From Candidatus Defluviibacillus avedoerensis (GTDB taxonomy: Bacteria > Pseudomonadota > Gammaproteobacteria > Burkholderiales > Burkholderiaceae_C), in NCBI GenBank assembly GCA_016703665.1, contig JADJBS010000020.1, forward strand, positions 744,001-808,000: a stretch of 64,000 nt of DNA, in the 5' to 3' direction. Under the pieces are notes generated by a model that did not search any database, was not told where the DNA came from, and saw only the letters and a list, made by a program, of their open reading frames with translations. How positions within the stretch are numbered: the stretch's first letter is position 1; each line of letters opens with the position of its first letter. A program made the translations under genes and the position numbers. Positions 18,441-26,318 of this stretch are shown here, piece by piece.

Positions 18441-19475
18441 TCAGGCTTTGGCGACAGCGGCTTCCAGTTGCTGCTTGGCCAGGGCGTTCCAGATCCGGCG
18501 AACGCGAACCAGGCCCATGTCGTGCGAGTACAGGAATTCACGCTGGTTGGCATCGGGCTCCATTGCCTCAACGGCCACGCGGTCTTGCTCCAGCACATTC
18601 CAGTGACGCTGCTCCAGACGGTTCTTGTAGAGAAAACGGTAGGTATCGCGCTGCCAGCCAGACAGTTTGCGGCAACGCCAGAAGTACACACCCGAGACAT
18701 TCTTGGCAATCGGCACACAGGCACCAATGATGGTGAAGTTGCCACCAGGTCCGCCAGTCTTCGGATAGGGGATTTCCAGGCGCATCAGGTGGATGCCGGT
18801 GTCGATCCATTCAGACCAGTCGAAGTTGACGTCGCGCTGGCCCTTCTTCTCGAAGATGTAACCCGTATCGGTGTCGCGCAATTGGAATTCGGCGGAGATG
18901 TCGCCTTCCGACATGGTGTGCGACTGCTTGTGCAGGTAAGCGCCATGCATGGGGTCCATCACGTTTTCGATCACATAGCGGTAATCGCAACCCCATTCCA
19001 CGTAGCAGAGGAAGGAATTCCACTCAGGCGAGGTCAACTGCTCGGGCAGGTTCAGCGGCGGCGGCGTATCGATGTTCACATCGCTGTTGTAGATGAAGAT
19101 GGCACCATTGCTTTCGGTCACGTGAAAGCCGAGCGTGGCGCGCGAGCCTTCGAGCTTGCAACCAGGGCTGCCAGGCACGCGCGTGGTGGTACCGTCGCAG
19201 CGAACTTCTACGCCATGGTAGGGGCAGCCGAGGCGGTCACCCAAGATCACACCCAGCGACAGCGGTGCACCACGGTGCGGGCAGTGATCTTCCAGTGCGT
19301 GCACTACGCCGGACTGGTCGCGCCAGACAGCAATCTTCTTGCCCAGACGGCGCAAGGAGACGGGCTTTTCCTTGACAAAGGACGATGGGCACAGGGGGAA
19401 CCAATAGTTTTGCAGGCCGTTTGCCAGAACTTGCTCCACCGGGTTGCTGGGCATGTTGATAACAGATGTGTTCAT
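18441..19475 (-). CDS. Rieske non-heme iron oxygenase, alpha subunit
   Basis: The 344-residue protein has the Rieske 2Fe-2S motif CPHRGAPLS...CPYHG (near residues 65-88). The mononuclear iron site DPMHGAYLHKQSH (near 150-165) supplies two histidines. The length and the PDR-type reductase partner fit the VanA/phthalate dioxygenase group, which needs no separate ferredoxin or beta subunit. I chose the ATG at 19475, with GGAGA upstream, rather than a longer reading into the next gene. Substrate could be an aromatic acid or a methoxylated aromatic; the sequence alone does not tell. Confidence 0.94.
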   Translation of the reverse strand: MNTSVINMPSNPVEQVLANGLQNYWFPLCPSSFVKEKPVSLRRLGKKIAVWRDQSGVVHALEDHCPHRGAPLSLGVILGDRLGCPYHGVEVRCDGTTTRVPGSPGCKLEGSRATLGFHVTESNGAIFIYNSDVNIDTPPPLNLPEQLTSPEWNSFLCYVEWGCDYRYVIENVMDPMHGAYLHKQSHTMSEGDISAEFQLRDTDTGYIFEKKGQRDVNFDWSEWIDTGIHLMRLEIPYPKTGGPGGNFTIIGACVPIAKNVSGVYFWRCRKLSGWQRDTYRFLYKNRLEQRHWNVLEQDRVAVEAMEPDANQREFLYSHDMGLVRVRRIWNALAKQQLEAAVAKA

Positions 19476-19501
19476 GAGCGTTTCTCCGTTGCGGTGTCTG
19501 A

Positions 19502-19726
19502 TCAAGCGCCCAGGCGCGCCATTTCTTTCTTGAACGTCTCGCCCGTCCAAGGCTCGCCATTAGGGGCTGGGGGGCCTGCCTGGTTGAGGTAGTTCACCAG
19601 GGCCTCAAGGTCGTGGATACCTTGGGCATAGGCACGTTCAATGGAGTCACCGAGCAGGCTCTCATGGGCGGTAGGCTCGTTGCTGCGGGTTTGATGGGTT
19701 TCGTTGTAAAGTGTGCCGGGATGCAT
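19502..19726 (-). CDS. Small recombinase-like helix-turn-helix protein linked to Rieske oxygenases
   Basis: This 74-residue protein ends in PWTGETFKKEMARLGA, resembling the small HTH segment of resolvase-type recombinases. Genes of this kind recur beside Rieske oxygenases, but I know of no assigned role. There is no catalytic recombinase domain, so it does not itself recombine DNA. I prefer the ATG at 19726, with AAGGAC at good spacing, to the one at 19741, which has no visible ribosome site. It sits between the VOC dioxygenase and the oxygenase genes in the same operon. A regulatory or assembly role is possible. Confidence 0.7.
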   Translation of the reverse strand: MHPGTLYNETHQTRSNEPTAHESLLGDSIERAYAQGIHDLEALVNYLNQAGPPAPNGEPWTGETFKKEMARLGA

Positions 19727-19758
19727 GACTGTCCTTTGCATTGAGGGTTGAACAGAAT

Positions 19759-20718
19759 TCAGGTTTTGTCGGTTAAGAATTTGCCAGTGGGGGCTGCTGC
19801 GTCTTTTTGGCGGCGGGTGTTACCGTCGATGCCACCCTTGATCGCCCATTCGGCAAACACGGTAGGCCCGGGCGTGAAGTCTCGCGGCTGCCAGTCGGCA
19901 GTGAGTTCGTCTTCGTCGGTGTAGTACTCGGCCAGGGCACCAGCGGGGTTGTTGAAGTACCAGAACAAGGCAGACGAAATCGGGTGGCGGCCAGGGCCCA
20001 AATCCGTGGCCCAGCCTTTGCGCGACATGTGCATACCACCACCCACGACCTCGTGCAAATCGCGCACTGTGAAGGCAACATGGTTGAGCCCAGCCTTGGG
20101 CGTGGGCAGTTGCAGCAAGAACATGTCGTGGTGCCCGCCCTCTGGGGCGCAGCGCATGAAATGGCCACGACCGGGATAGCGGTCGGACACCTGAAATCCC
20201 AGAACATCCTTATAAAAGACGGTGGCAGCATTCAAGTCCAGCACAAAGAACACCACATGCCCGACTTCAACTGGTGTCGCTCGGTCGTAGGCTGGTGCGG
20301 GCTGGTTCACGCGACCGCGTTCAGACCAGGTATTGGTCTTGGCGCAGGGTAAATCGAGCTTGCGTTTTACCGATACCTGCACGCGAACCGACAGTCCGTT
20401 GGGGTCCAGGCAACCGACGCGAACTCCACCGTCCTGAAAGCCTGGTTGGGACGCCATGCGGCTTCGGTACAGGTCCAGGTCTGACTGGGATTCAACGCCC
20501 CATACGACTTCGCGCAGCGTCGGATCAGGCTCGATGCCTTGTGGCAACCCCGGTTTGTCGCTGTGCGCCACTCGCACGCGGCAACCGTTGAGGGACTCGA
20601 ATACCAATTCCTGCGCAGCCTCGTCAACCAGGGTCAAGCCCCAGTCGTCAAAGAAGCGGCGGCAGGTCGGCAGATCGCTTGACCCAAATGTGATTTCGTC
20701 AATTCCAGAGACAGACAT
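19759..20718 (-). CDS. VOC-family (glyoxalase/extradiol dioxygenase fold) protein
   Basis: The 319-residue protein has two vicinal-oxygen-chelate modules. The first begins at GIDEITFGSSDLP and the second at EVGHVVFFVLDLNAATVFYKDVLGF (near residue 155). The second has HVVFF, LNHVAFTV and LAEYYTDED, which supply the histidine, histidine and glutamate expected for a metal site. Length and layout fit type I extradiol dioxygenases such as catechol 2,3-dioxygenase. I used the ATG at 20718 with GGGAAGA upstream. It may open the ring of the diol formed by the Rieske oxygenase, which is an inference. Confidence 0.85.
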   Translation of the reverse strand: MSVSGIDEITFGSSDLPTCRRFFDDWGLTLVDEAAQELVFESLNGCRVRVAHSDKPGLPQGIEPDPTLREVVWGVESQSDLDLYRSRMASQPGFQDGGVRVGCLDPNGLSVRVQVSVKRKLDLPCAKTNTWSERGRVNQPAPAYDRATPVEVGHVVFFVLDLNAATVFYKDVLGFQVSDRYPGRGHFMRCAPEGGHHDMFLLQLPTPKAGLNHVAFTVRDLHEVVGGGMHMSRKGWATDLGPGRHPISSALFWYFNNPAGALAEYYTDEDELTADWQPRDFTPGPTVFAEWAIKGGIDGNTRRQKDAAAPTGKFLTDKT

Positions 20719-20744
20719 GTATCTTCCCGGTGGCTGATTTCTGG

Positions 20745-21275
20745 TTACGAGCGCTTGACCTTGGACAGAGGGTGCGAAGGCGGATAGGTCGGGTTGGTGG
20801 GCTTGGCTGTTCCCACAATCACACACATCAATGCCTCTTCGTCACCAATGTTGATCACGCCGCGGTAAACGCCGACAGGCCACGAAATCAAGTCACGTGG
20901 GCCAGCTTCTTGCTCCCAGGTCTCGCCGTTCAACTCTGCAATCAATTTGACGCGACCGCTCATCACGAAGAACACCTCTTCGGCGTCGGTGTGCCAATGC
21001 AAGGGGCCTTCTGCGCCTGCGGGCAAGATCATGGTGGAGAAGGTGAAGTGCTCGGACTGCACCGTGTTGGCGTCTTCCGCTACACCCGTGGCGCCGGTGC
21101 CAACGTAGCGCATCTGCGCACGGCGGTACTTGGGATCGTAATCGGCCTGAAACTTCAAAGCGCCCCAGTCGTAGCTGCGCGTGGCACGGGTGGCCAAGCG
21201 GCTCGTCATCCACTGAGCGAGAGTCATGCCTGCTGGCGGCTTAAAGTTGGCTGCGGGATCGGTCTGGGTTGACAT
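20745..21275 (-). CDS. Cupin-domain protein
   Basis: The 176-residue protein has one cupin barrel with the first cupin motif LHWHTDAEEVFFVMSG (near residue 95), which gives two histidines and a glutamate. The second motif, around PVGVYRGVIN, lacks the usual histidine, so the metal site may be incomplete. It is the first gene of the oxygenase operon, with AAGGAG before its ATG. It could be a dioxygenase, an isomerase or a sensor; no function can be assigned. Confidence 0.85.
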   Translation of the reverse strand: MSTQTDPAANFKPPAGMTLAQWMTSRLATRATRSYDWGALKFQADYDPKYRRAQMRYVGTGATGVAEDANTVQSEHFTFSTMILPAGAEGPLHWHTDAEEVFFVMSGRVKLIAELNGETWEQEAGPRDLISWPVGVYRGVINIGDEEALMCVIVGTAKPTNPTYPPSHPLSKVKRS

Positions 21276-21335
21276 CTTGAACTCCTTTTAGTTTGTTACG
21301 TATATAAAACATCGTTTCTCATCTGAATCGAATGA

Positions 21336-21364
21336 ATTCTTCCAAAACCAGCATCATTTGTCAA
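21336..21364 (-). promoter_or_regulatory. Predicted sigma70-like promoter of the Rieske oxygenase operon
   Basis: On the minus strand a perfect TTGACA (21364-21359) is followed after 17 bases by AAGAAT (21341-21336), which matches four of six -10 positions. Transcription would start near 21329 and leave a leader of about 55 bases before the cupin gene. The region is clearly more AT-rich than the genes on both sides. Confidence 0.55.
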
Positions 21365-21407
21365 GCTTAGGAAAACCCGTAGCGCTTTTGTCGGGTATGA
21401 AACAGGT

Positions 21408-22520
21408 TCAGCGCTGTCCTATGGTCACGTCGCCAAACAGACCACTCAGGCCACGCGGCTGCGAGCGCCAATACTGGCGCGGTGCCACTACTTGCGCACC
21501 GAGTGCAGCGGCCGCCTGCCATGGCCAATGGGGGTTGTACAGAATGCCGCGCGCGATGGCGATCATGTCAGCGCGACCTTGGGCCACAATGTCGTGCGCC
21601 TGCTGCGGTTCCGTGATCAAGCCAACCGCCATGGTGGGAAGGCCGGTTTCGTTGCGTACTTGCTCCGCCAGGTGAACTTGGTAGCCGGGGCCGATGGGGA
21701 TTTGCTGCTTGGGCGAAATCCCACCGCTGGACACATGCATGAAGACACAGTTGCGCAGTGCCAAAGCGTGCCCCAATGCAATGCTTTGAGCGATGTCCCA
21801 GCCACCCTCAACCCAATCGGTGCCGGAGATGCGCACGCCTACGGCGACCTCAGCTGGGACAGCGGCGCGCACAGCGTCAAACACCTCCAGTGGAAAGCGT
21901 AGGCGGTTCTGAAGGCTGCCGCCGTAATCATCATTGCGCTGATTGGAGACAGGCGAGAGAAACTGGTGCAGCAAATACCCATGTGCCATGTGCAGTTCGA
22001 TGACACGTATGCCCGCGCGGTAAGCACGTTGAGCCGCATCAGCAAAGGCTTGAGCGATGCGGCGCAAGTCTGCTAGCTCCATGGCTTTGGGCGGCGGCTC
22101 ACCCGCCGCGTGCTCGATGGCCGACGGTCCTGAAGGCACCCATCCCCCCTCAGACGGTAACACCAGTTGACCGCCATCCCACGGCGCGCGGCTGGAGGCT
22201 TTGCGCCCCGCGTGGCTGAGTTGAATCCCCAAAGGCATGGCGGAATGTTGCTGGATTGAGCCAATGACCCGGGCCAACGCGGCCTCGCAGGCGTCAGACC
22301 AGAGTCCGAGATCTGCGCTGGTGATGCGGCCCTCTGCCTCGACGGCCGTAGCTTCGAGGATCAGCAACCCGGCCCCCGACAACGCGAGCTGCCCAAGGTG
22401 AATCAAATGCCAGTCATTGGCCAAGCCGTTGGTTGACGAGTACTGGCACATAGGTGCGATCACGATGCGGTTCGGCAGCTTGACTAGACCCAGTTCAATA
22501 GAAGAGAAAAGTTGGCTCAT
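21408..22520 (-). CDS. NADH:flavin oxidoreductase, YqjM-like old yellow enzyme
   Basis: The 370-residue TIM-barrel flavoprotein has the thermophilic-like OYE features: NRIVIAPMCQYSS (near residue 18) with the FMN-tuning cysteine, and QLSHAGRKAS (near 100). The active-site pair falls in VIELHMAHGYLLHQFLSP (near 175). It would reduce activated C=C bonds with NAD(P)H. It lies 14 bases after the PNPOx-like gene on the same strand. It may remove unsaturated catabolic intermediates. Confidence 0.93.
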   Translation of the reverse strand: MSQLFSSIELGLVKLPNRIVIAPMCQYSSTNGLANDWHLIHLGQLALSGAGLLILEATAVEAEGRITSADLGLWSDACEAALARVIGSIQQHSAMPLGIQLSHAGRKASSRAPWDGGQLVLPSEGGWVPSGPSAIEHAAGEPPPKAMELADLRRIAQAFADAAQRAYRAGIRVIELHMAHGYLLHQFLSPVSNQRNDDYGGSLQNRLRFPLEVFDAVRAAVPAEVAVGVRISGTDWVEGGWDIAQSIALGHALALRNCVFMHVSSGGISPKQQIPIGPGYQVHLAEQVRNETGLPTMAVGLITEPQQAHDIVAQGRADMIAIARGILYNPHWPWQAAAALGAQVVAPRQYWRSQPRGLSGLFGDVTIGQR

Positions 22521-22534
22521 GGAGGTGGCTTGGG

Positions 22535-23038
22535 TTATGTGTGGTGTTGCAAAGGTTTGTGAGAGAGGGCCAGCCGGACATCATCGGGCTCTACGCTTCT
22601 GGCCGAGCCAAAGCCTGCAATCTGACGGGCACCCACTGGGTCCAGGGCGACAAACATGAAGTCACCCAGCTGGGTCATGGGCTGCGCATCCGGAAACCGC
22701 TGCAAATAAGCATCGCGGCAAGCAAGCCAATTTGCACTGTTGCGCTCCAACACGCGTGCCGTGGCTTCCAGCGTAACGCGAGGCAAGGCATGAACAGGGT
22801 CACCCACTCGCTCAGCCTGCATCACCAATAGTGAAACTTGGGGATGCGCGATCATGTTAGCCGCATGGGCGGCCAAACCACTGACATGCAGGACCAGACA
22901 AGCCAAGCTGGATTCGATGGCATAGGGCACCATGGACACAAAGGGTTGGCCCTCGCTGTCCAGCGTCCCCAGCGCAGCCACACGGTGGGCGTGCAGCAAT
23001 TTGGCGAATTCCAGTGTCAATCTTGGAATGTGAGGCAT
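22535..23038 (-). CDS. Pyridoxamine-5'-phosphate-oxidase-like (HugZ-type) FMN/heme-binding protein
   Basis: The 167-residue protein has the split-barrel start LLHAHRVAALGTLDSEGQPFVSMVPYAI, followed by LHVSGLAAHAANMIAHPQVSLLV and FMFVALDPVGARQIAGFG, all typical of the PNPOx-like family that includes HugZ. Family members bind FMN or heme, but the substrate is not known. It is cotranscribed with the OYE gene downstream. Confidence 0.85.
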   Translation of the reverse strand: MPHIPRLTLEFAKLLHAHRVAALGTLDSEGQPFVSMVPYAIESSLACLVLHVSGLAAHAANMIAHPQVSLLVMQAERVGDPVHALPRVTLEATARVLERNSANWLACRDAYLQRFPDAQPMTQLGDFMFVALDPVGARQIAGFGSARSVEPDDVRLALSHKPLQHHT

Positions 23039-23111
23039 GGTGACGATTGATTCGGGTCTATGAACCCATTTTTATTGAGTGTATCAACCAGGCCATACGT
23101 TGCCTGATGCG

Positions 23112-24014
23112 CTATTGCCATCCGGGTTGCTTGAACGCATCCACGAGGAAATCGACCATGGCGCGCACTTTGCTTGGCAAGTATCGCTGACTGGGGTAGA
23201 CCGCATAGATGTCGACCGTCGGCCCTGCCCAGCCAGGCAAAACTTCTTGCAGTAAGCCCGTGCGAATATCTGCCCCAACCAGAAAGCCCGGTTGGAAGAT
23301 GACGCCTTGCTCAGCCAGCGCAGCCGCACGACATGTGTCGCCGCTGTTGGTACGCAGACGAGGATGAACGCTCACACTTTGTGGCTCTCCACTATCCAGG
23401 CTTTCAAATGCCCAGGTGTCGCCACCTGACCACCAAGAATAGGCCGCGACATTGTGGTTCGCTAAGTCCTGCACCTCAAGAATGGGCTGGCTGCGCTTCA
23501 AGTAACCGGGGGAGGCACAGACGCGCATGCGGTCACTGCCCAATTTGCGTGCGATCAACTGGCTATCAGCCAAACGGGTAATACGCACCGCCAGGTCATA
23601 ACCCTCATCCACCAGATCCAAAACCCGGTCGGTCAGGGTGATGTCCAGCTCCACTTGGGGATGAAGCCGCAGAAATTCTCCCCATAGCGGTGCCAGATGC
23701 AAATTGCCAAAAGTCAGCGGTGCGTTGATCTTGAGTCGTCCATTCACCTGCTGGGTGGTGGCACTGGCCATGCTGTTCGCCTCGCGTACATCGTCCAAGA
23801 TCTGGCGACAACGAATAAGGTAATCTGCACCAGTCGCCGTGAGGGAAAGTCGGCGGGTGGTGCGGTTCAGCAAACGCGCACCCAGGTTCTTCTCAAGATC
23901 CATGACGAGTGTGGACAGCACACCTTTAGCACAACCCATCCGATCTGCGGCCCTCACAAAACTGCCCGTGTCCACCACAGACACAAAAGCTTGCATTTGA
24001 CGCAGTTGATCCAT
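23112..24014 (-). CDS. LysR-family transcriptional regulator
   Basis: The 300-residue protein has the LysR N-terminal helix-turn-helix (MDQLRQMQAFVSVVDTGSFVRAADRMGCAKGVLSTLVMDLE) and the usual two-lobed effector domain. It is divergent from the LigB-type dioxygenase gene at 24120, with a 12-bp palindrome between them that begins 5 bases before its own start codon. It probably represses itself and activates the dioxygenase gene. Confidence 0.93.
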   Translation of the reverse strand: MDQLRQMQAFVSVVDTGSFVRAADRMGCAKGVLSTLVMDLEKNLGARLLNRTTRRLSLTATGADYLIRCRQILDDVREANSMASATTQQVNGRLKINAPLTFGNLHLAPLWGEFLRLHPQVELDITLTDRVLDLVDEGYDLAVRITRLADSQLIARKLGSDRMRVCASPGYLKRSQPILEVQDLANHNVAAYSWWSGGDTWAFESLDSGEPQSVSVHPRLRTNSGDTCRAAALAEQGVIFQPGFLVGADIRTGLLQEVLPGWAGPTVDIYAVYPSQRYLPSKVRAMVDFLVDAFKQPGWQ

Positions 24015-24019
24015 AACTA

Positions 24020-24050
24020 TTTAATTGTTCTTAAATTTAGAACAATTAAA
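24020..24050. promoter_or_regulatory. Palindromic operator for the divergent LysR regulator
   Basis: A perfect inverted repeat has 12-bp arms TTTAATTGTTCT and AGAACAATTAAA around a 7-base spacer. It contains T-N11-A pairs typical of LysR sites. It lies between the two divergent start codons, so close to the lysR start that bound protein would cover its ribosome site and promoter. Confidence 0.7.
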
Positions 24051-24119
24051 CCATTTATTGAATATTTATTAAATCAAAAAGTCCTAATACATTGCCCTAT
24101 CACGATCAGAAAGCACGGC

Positions 24120-24929
24120 ATGACGACCTCATCCCCCTTGATTCCCAGCCTGTTTGTTTCCCATGGCGCTCCCCTTTTCGCCGTGGACGCAGGCGAAACA
24201 GGCCCAGCCCTCAAGGCATGGGCACATAAGCTCGCAGCCAATGCGCCTTTGCGAGGCGTGGTCGTGTTGTCACCGCACTGGATGGCGCGCGAGTTGGCCG
24301 TCATGACCACACCATCGCCGGAAACTTGGCACGATTTCGGCGGCTTTCCGCCCGCGCTCTATCAATTGCAGTACCCAGCTCCTGGGGATGCTGCACTGAG
24401 CCACGAAGTGATTGGCTTGCTCGAAGCAGCGAGTCTGCCCGCCAGGGCAGACGCAGCAAGGCCGCTGGACCACGGGGCCTGGGTTCCGCTGATGCACTTG
24501 TTGCCAGAAGCGAACGTACCGGTTGTGCAAGTTGCGCTGCCCTTGCGCTGGGGTCCTAAAGAGGTCTATCAATTAGGTGCAGCCCTCGCTTCGCTTCGCG
24601 CCAGCGGCGTATTGATTTTGGGCTCGGGCAGTATGACCCACAACCTAGCCGAGTTCTTTGGCGGTGAGCGCGCACCCGCACCCTATGTCATTGAATTCAG
24701 CCGCTGGATCGAAGCAGCGATCACCGAGGGGCGTTTGGACGATTTGTTTAATTACAGGGTTCTTGCCCCGCACGCTGCGCGCGCTCATCCAACGGAAGAC
24801 CACTTTTTGCCGTTGTTTTTTGCACTGGGTGCAGCAGGTGCAGACGCCAAACCTGACTACATCAGCCGTGAAGTGATGTACAGCATGCTGGCGATGGATG
24901 CTTTTGCCATGAAATCAACCCCTGCTTGA
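24120..24929 (+). CDS. LigB-family (class III) extradiol dioxygenase, DODA type
   Basis: The 269-residue protein shows the LigB/YgiD fold. LFVSHGAPLF (near residue 11) holds the first metal histidine, VVLSPHWM (near 53) the second, and DHGAWVPLMHLLPEANVPVVQV (near 117) further active-site residues. ILGSGSMTHNL (near 170) follows. Relatives cleave DOPA, protocatechuate-like diols or small catechols. The ATG at 24120 starts the conserved region; reading further upstream would run through the lysR promoter. Its substrate is unknown. Confidence 0.92.
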   Translation: MTTSSPLIPSLFVSHGAPLFAVDAGETGPALKAWAHKLAANAPLRGVVVLSPHWMARELAVMTTPSPETWHDFGGFPPALYQLQYPAPGDAALSHEVIGLLEAASLPARADAARPLDHGAWVPLMHLLPEANVPVVQVALPLRWGPKEVYQLGAALASLRASGVLILGSGSMTHNLAEFFGGERAPAPYVIEFSRWIEAAITEGRLDDLFNYRVLAPHAARAHPTEDHFLPLFFALGAAGADAKPDYISREVMYSMLAMDAFAMKSTPA

Positions 24930-24998
24930 TTTGCCACTGCCCCATCTCCACCGCCCTGCGCCCCCCCCCAAACAGCCAAGACCTGGTTGCTGTTCTCG

Positions 24999-25238
24999 AT
25001 GGTCGAATCCCAGCTCACCCTACCAACACAACTGCGCGGCAAGCAGCTTTGGGTCAGCCATGGCATTGGTGATACCGTGATCCCCATTGGGCGTGCGCAG
25101 GCCATACGGAAAAAGCTTCCCGTGGATTTGACGCATCAGATGCTTCCATGGGGTCACGAGATTCGCCCGGCAGAGTGGGCAGCGGTGCTGGAATGGCCGA
25201 CCACCCTGCCTTCCACGAAACAAATCTTTACCCTTTGA
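24999..25238 (+). pseudogene. Remnant of a phospholipase/carboxylesterase-family alpha/beta hydrolase
   Basis: About 65 residues from 25030 on read LRGKQLWVSHGIGDTVIPI and then PWGHEIRPAEW. These match the C-terminal third of YpfH-like esterases, with the catalytic aspartate and histidine still present. The N-terminal two thirds, including the serine elbow, are missing. Only about 60 bases separate it from the dioxygenase stop, including a C9 tract at 24961-24969. It has no plausible ribosome site and is probably a deletion remnant. The rest of the 24930-25263 interval holds nothing else I recognise. Confidence 0.6.
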
Positions 25239-25263
25239 CTATCGGGTCGATTGAACTAATTGC

Positions 25264-25290
25264 TTAGCACTCTGTCATAGAGAGTGCTAA
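25264..25290. promoter_or_regulatory. CIRCE element (HrcA operator) upstream of rpoH
   Basis: The sequence TTAGCACTC, nine bases, GAGTGCTAA matches the CIRCE consensus exactly. It lies 29 bases before the rpoH start codon. A TTGAAC at 25251-25256 could be a -35 box, with a weak GTCATA -10 box inside the CIRCE spacer, so bound HrcA would block RNA polymerase. Confidence 0.93.
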
Positions 25291-25319
25291 CATTTGGGCT
25301 TGTGAAAGGAAATTGGCAT

Positions 25320-26261
25320 ATGAGCAACCCTTCTGGTGTTTCTTCTTCGGCCGTGGCGCTGGCCAATCCATGGAGCGTGATACCCGCATTGGGGAATCTG
25401 GACGCCTATATTTCGGCGGTCAACCGCCTGCCAATGCTGACACTTGAGCAAGAGCAGGAATACGCACGCAAGCTGCGTGACAACGCTGATCTTGAGTCAG
25501 CCGGTAAGTTAGTGCTATCTCACTTGCGTTTGGTGGTCTCTGTGGCACGCCAGTACCTGGGCTATGGCCTGCCTCATGGCGACTTGATTCAGGAAGGCAA
25601 TGTAGGCCTGATGAAGGCAGTTAAACGCTTTGACCCCGATCAAGGCGTGCGCCTTGTCAGCTATGCCCTGCATTGGATCAAGGCCGAGATTCACGAGTAC
25701 ATCTTGAAGAACTGGCGCATGGTCAAGGTGGCGACTACGAAAGCTCAGCGCAAGCTGTTCTTTAACCTGCGCTCCATGAAGCAAGGCTTCAAAGCCGATG
25801 CGGCAGACGAAGGCGCTGCCACTCACCGAGACACATTGAGCAAGACCGAAATCGACACCATGGCGCGCACGCTGAACGTGGACCGCTCCGACGTGATTGA
25901 GATGGAGACCCGTCTGTCGGGCGGTGACGTAATGCTGGACCCCGGACCAAGCGATGACGGTGAAGACAGTTTTGGCCCGATCACCTACTTGAGTGACGCC
26001 AGCCACGAGCCGACCGCGCTGATTGAATCGCGCCAGCGTGACTATTTAGCCAGCGACGGCATTACCAGCGCCCTGGCAGAGTTGGATGAGCGCAGCCGCC
26101 GTATCGTGGAAGAGCGTTGGCTCAAGGTCAATGACGACGGCTCGGGCGGCATGACGTTGCATGAGCTGGCTGCGGTCTATGGCGTCAGCGCTGAACGCAT
26201 CCGCCAGATTGAAACTGCTGCCATGAAGAAGATGAAGAAGACACTGGCGGCTTACGCTTGA
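25320..26261 (+). CDS. rpoH: RNA polymerase heat-shock sigma factor sigma-32 (RpoH)
   Basis: The 313-residue protein has sigma regions 2 to 4, with YLGYGLPHGDLIQEGNVGLMKAVKRFDP in region 2 and the RpoH-specific box QRKLFFNLR (near residue 138). Region 4 ends in the helix-turn-helix YGVSAERIRQIE. RpoH directs RNA polymerase to chaperone and protease promoters. The ATG at 25320 has AAGGA upstream; a longer frame would run into the CIRCE element. Because of that element it is likely under HrcA repression. Confidence 0.97.
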   Translation: MSNPSGVSSSAVALANPWSVIPALGNLDAYISAVNRLPMLTLEQEQEYARKLRDNADLESAGKLVLSHLRLVVSVARQYLGYGLPHGDLIQEGNVGLMKAVKRFDPDQGVRLVSYALHWIKAEIHEYILKNWRMVKVATTKAQRKLFFNLRSMKQGFKADAADEGAATHRDTLSKTEIDTMARTLNVDRSDVIEMETRLSGGDVMLDPGPSDDGEDSFGPITYLSDASHEPTALIESRQRDYLASDGITSALAELDERSRRIVEERWLKVNDDGSGGMTLHELAAVYGVSAERIRQIETAAMKKMKKTLAAYA

Positions 26262-26274
26262 TCCAGCTCCCATG

Positions 26275-26314
26275 AAAACGCACGGCCTGCTGGCGACAGC
26301 TGACCGTGCGTTTT
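26275..26314. terminator. Bidirectional rho-independent terminator after rpoH
   Basis: AAAACGCACGG (26275-26285) pairs with CCGTGCGTTTT (26304-26314) around an 18-base loop. The stem ends in TTTT on both strands. It lies 14 bases after the rpoH stop and also faces the end of the converging cytochrome oxidase operon. Confidence 0.8.
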
Positions 26315-26318
26315 GCTT

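Noticed and set aside
18468..19592. 374-codon plus-strand open frame opposite the Rieske oxygenase gene
   Set aside because: It mirrors the codon pattern of the real gene, has no recognisable domain and no ribosome site.
19502..19726. Evidence of a transposon or integrase because of the recombinase-like small protein
   Set aside because: Only a short HTH-like segment is present, with no catalytic domain, no terminal repeats and no target duplication.
24961..24969. C9 tract as a phase-variation switch
   Set aside because: It lies between genes and in no promoter I can recognise; the only downstream frame is a gene remnant.
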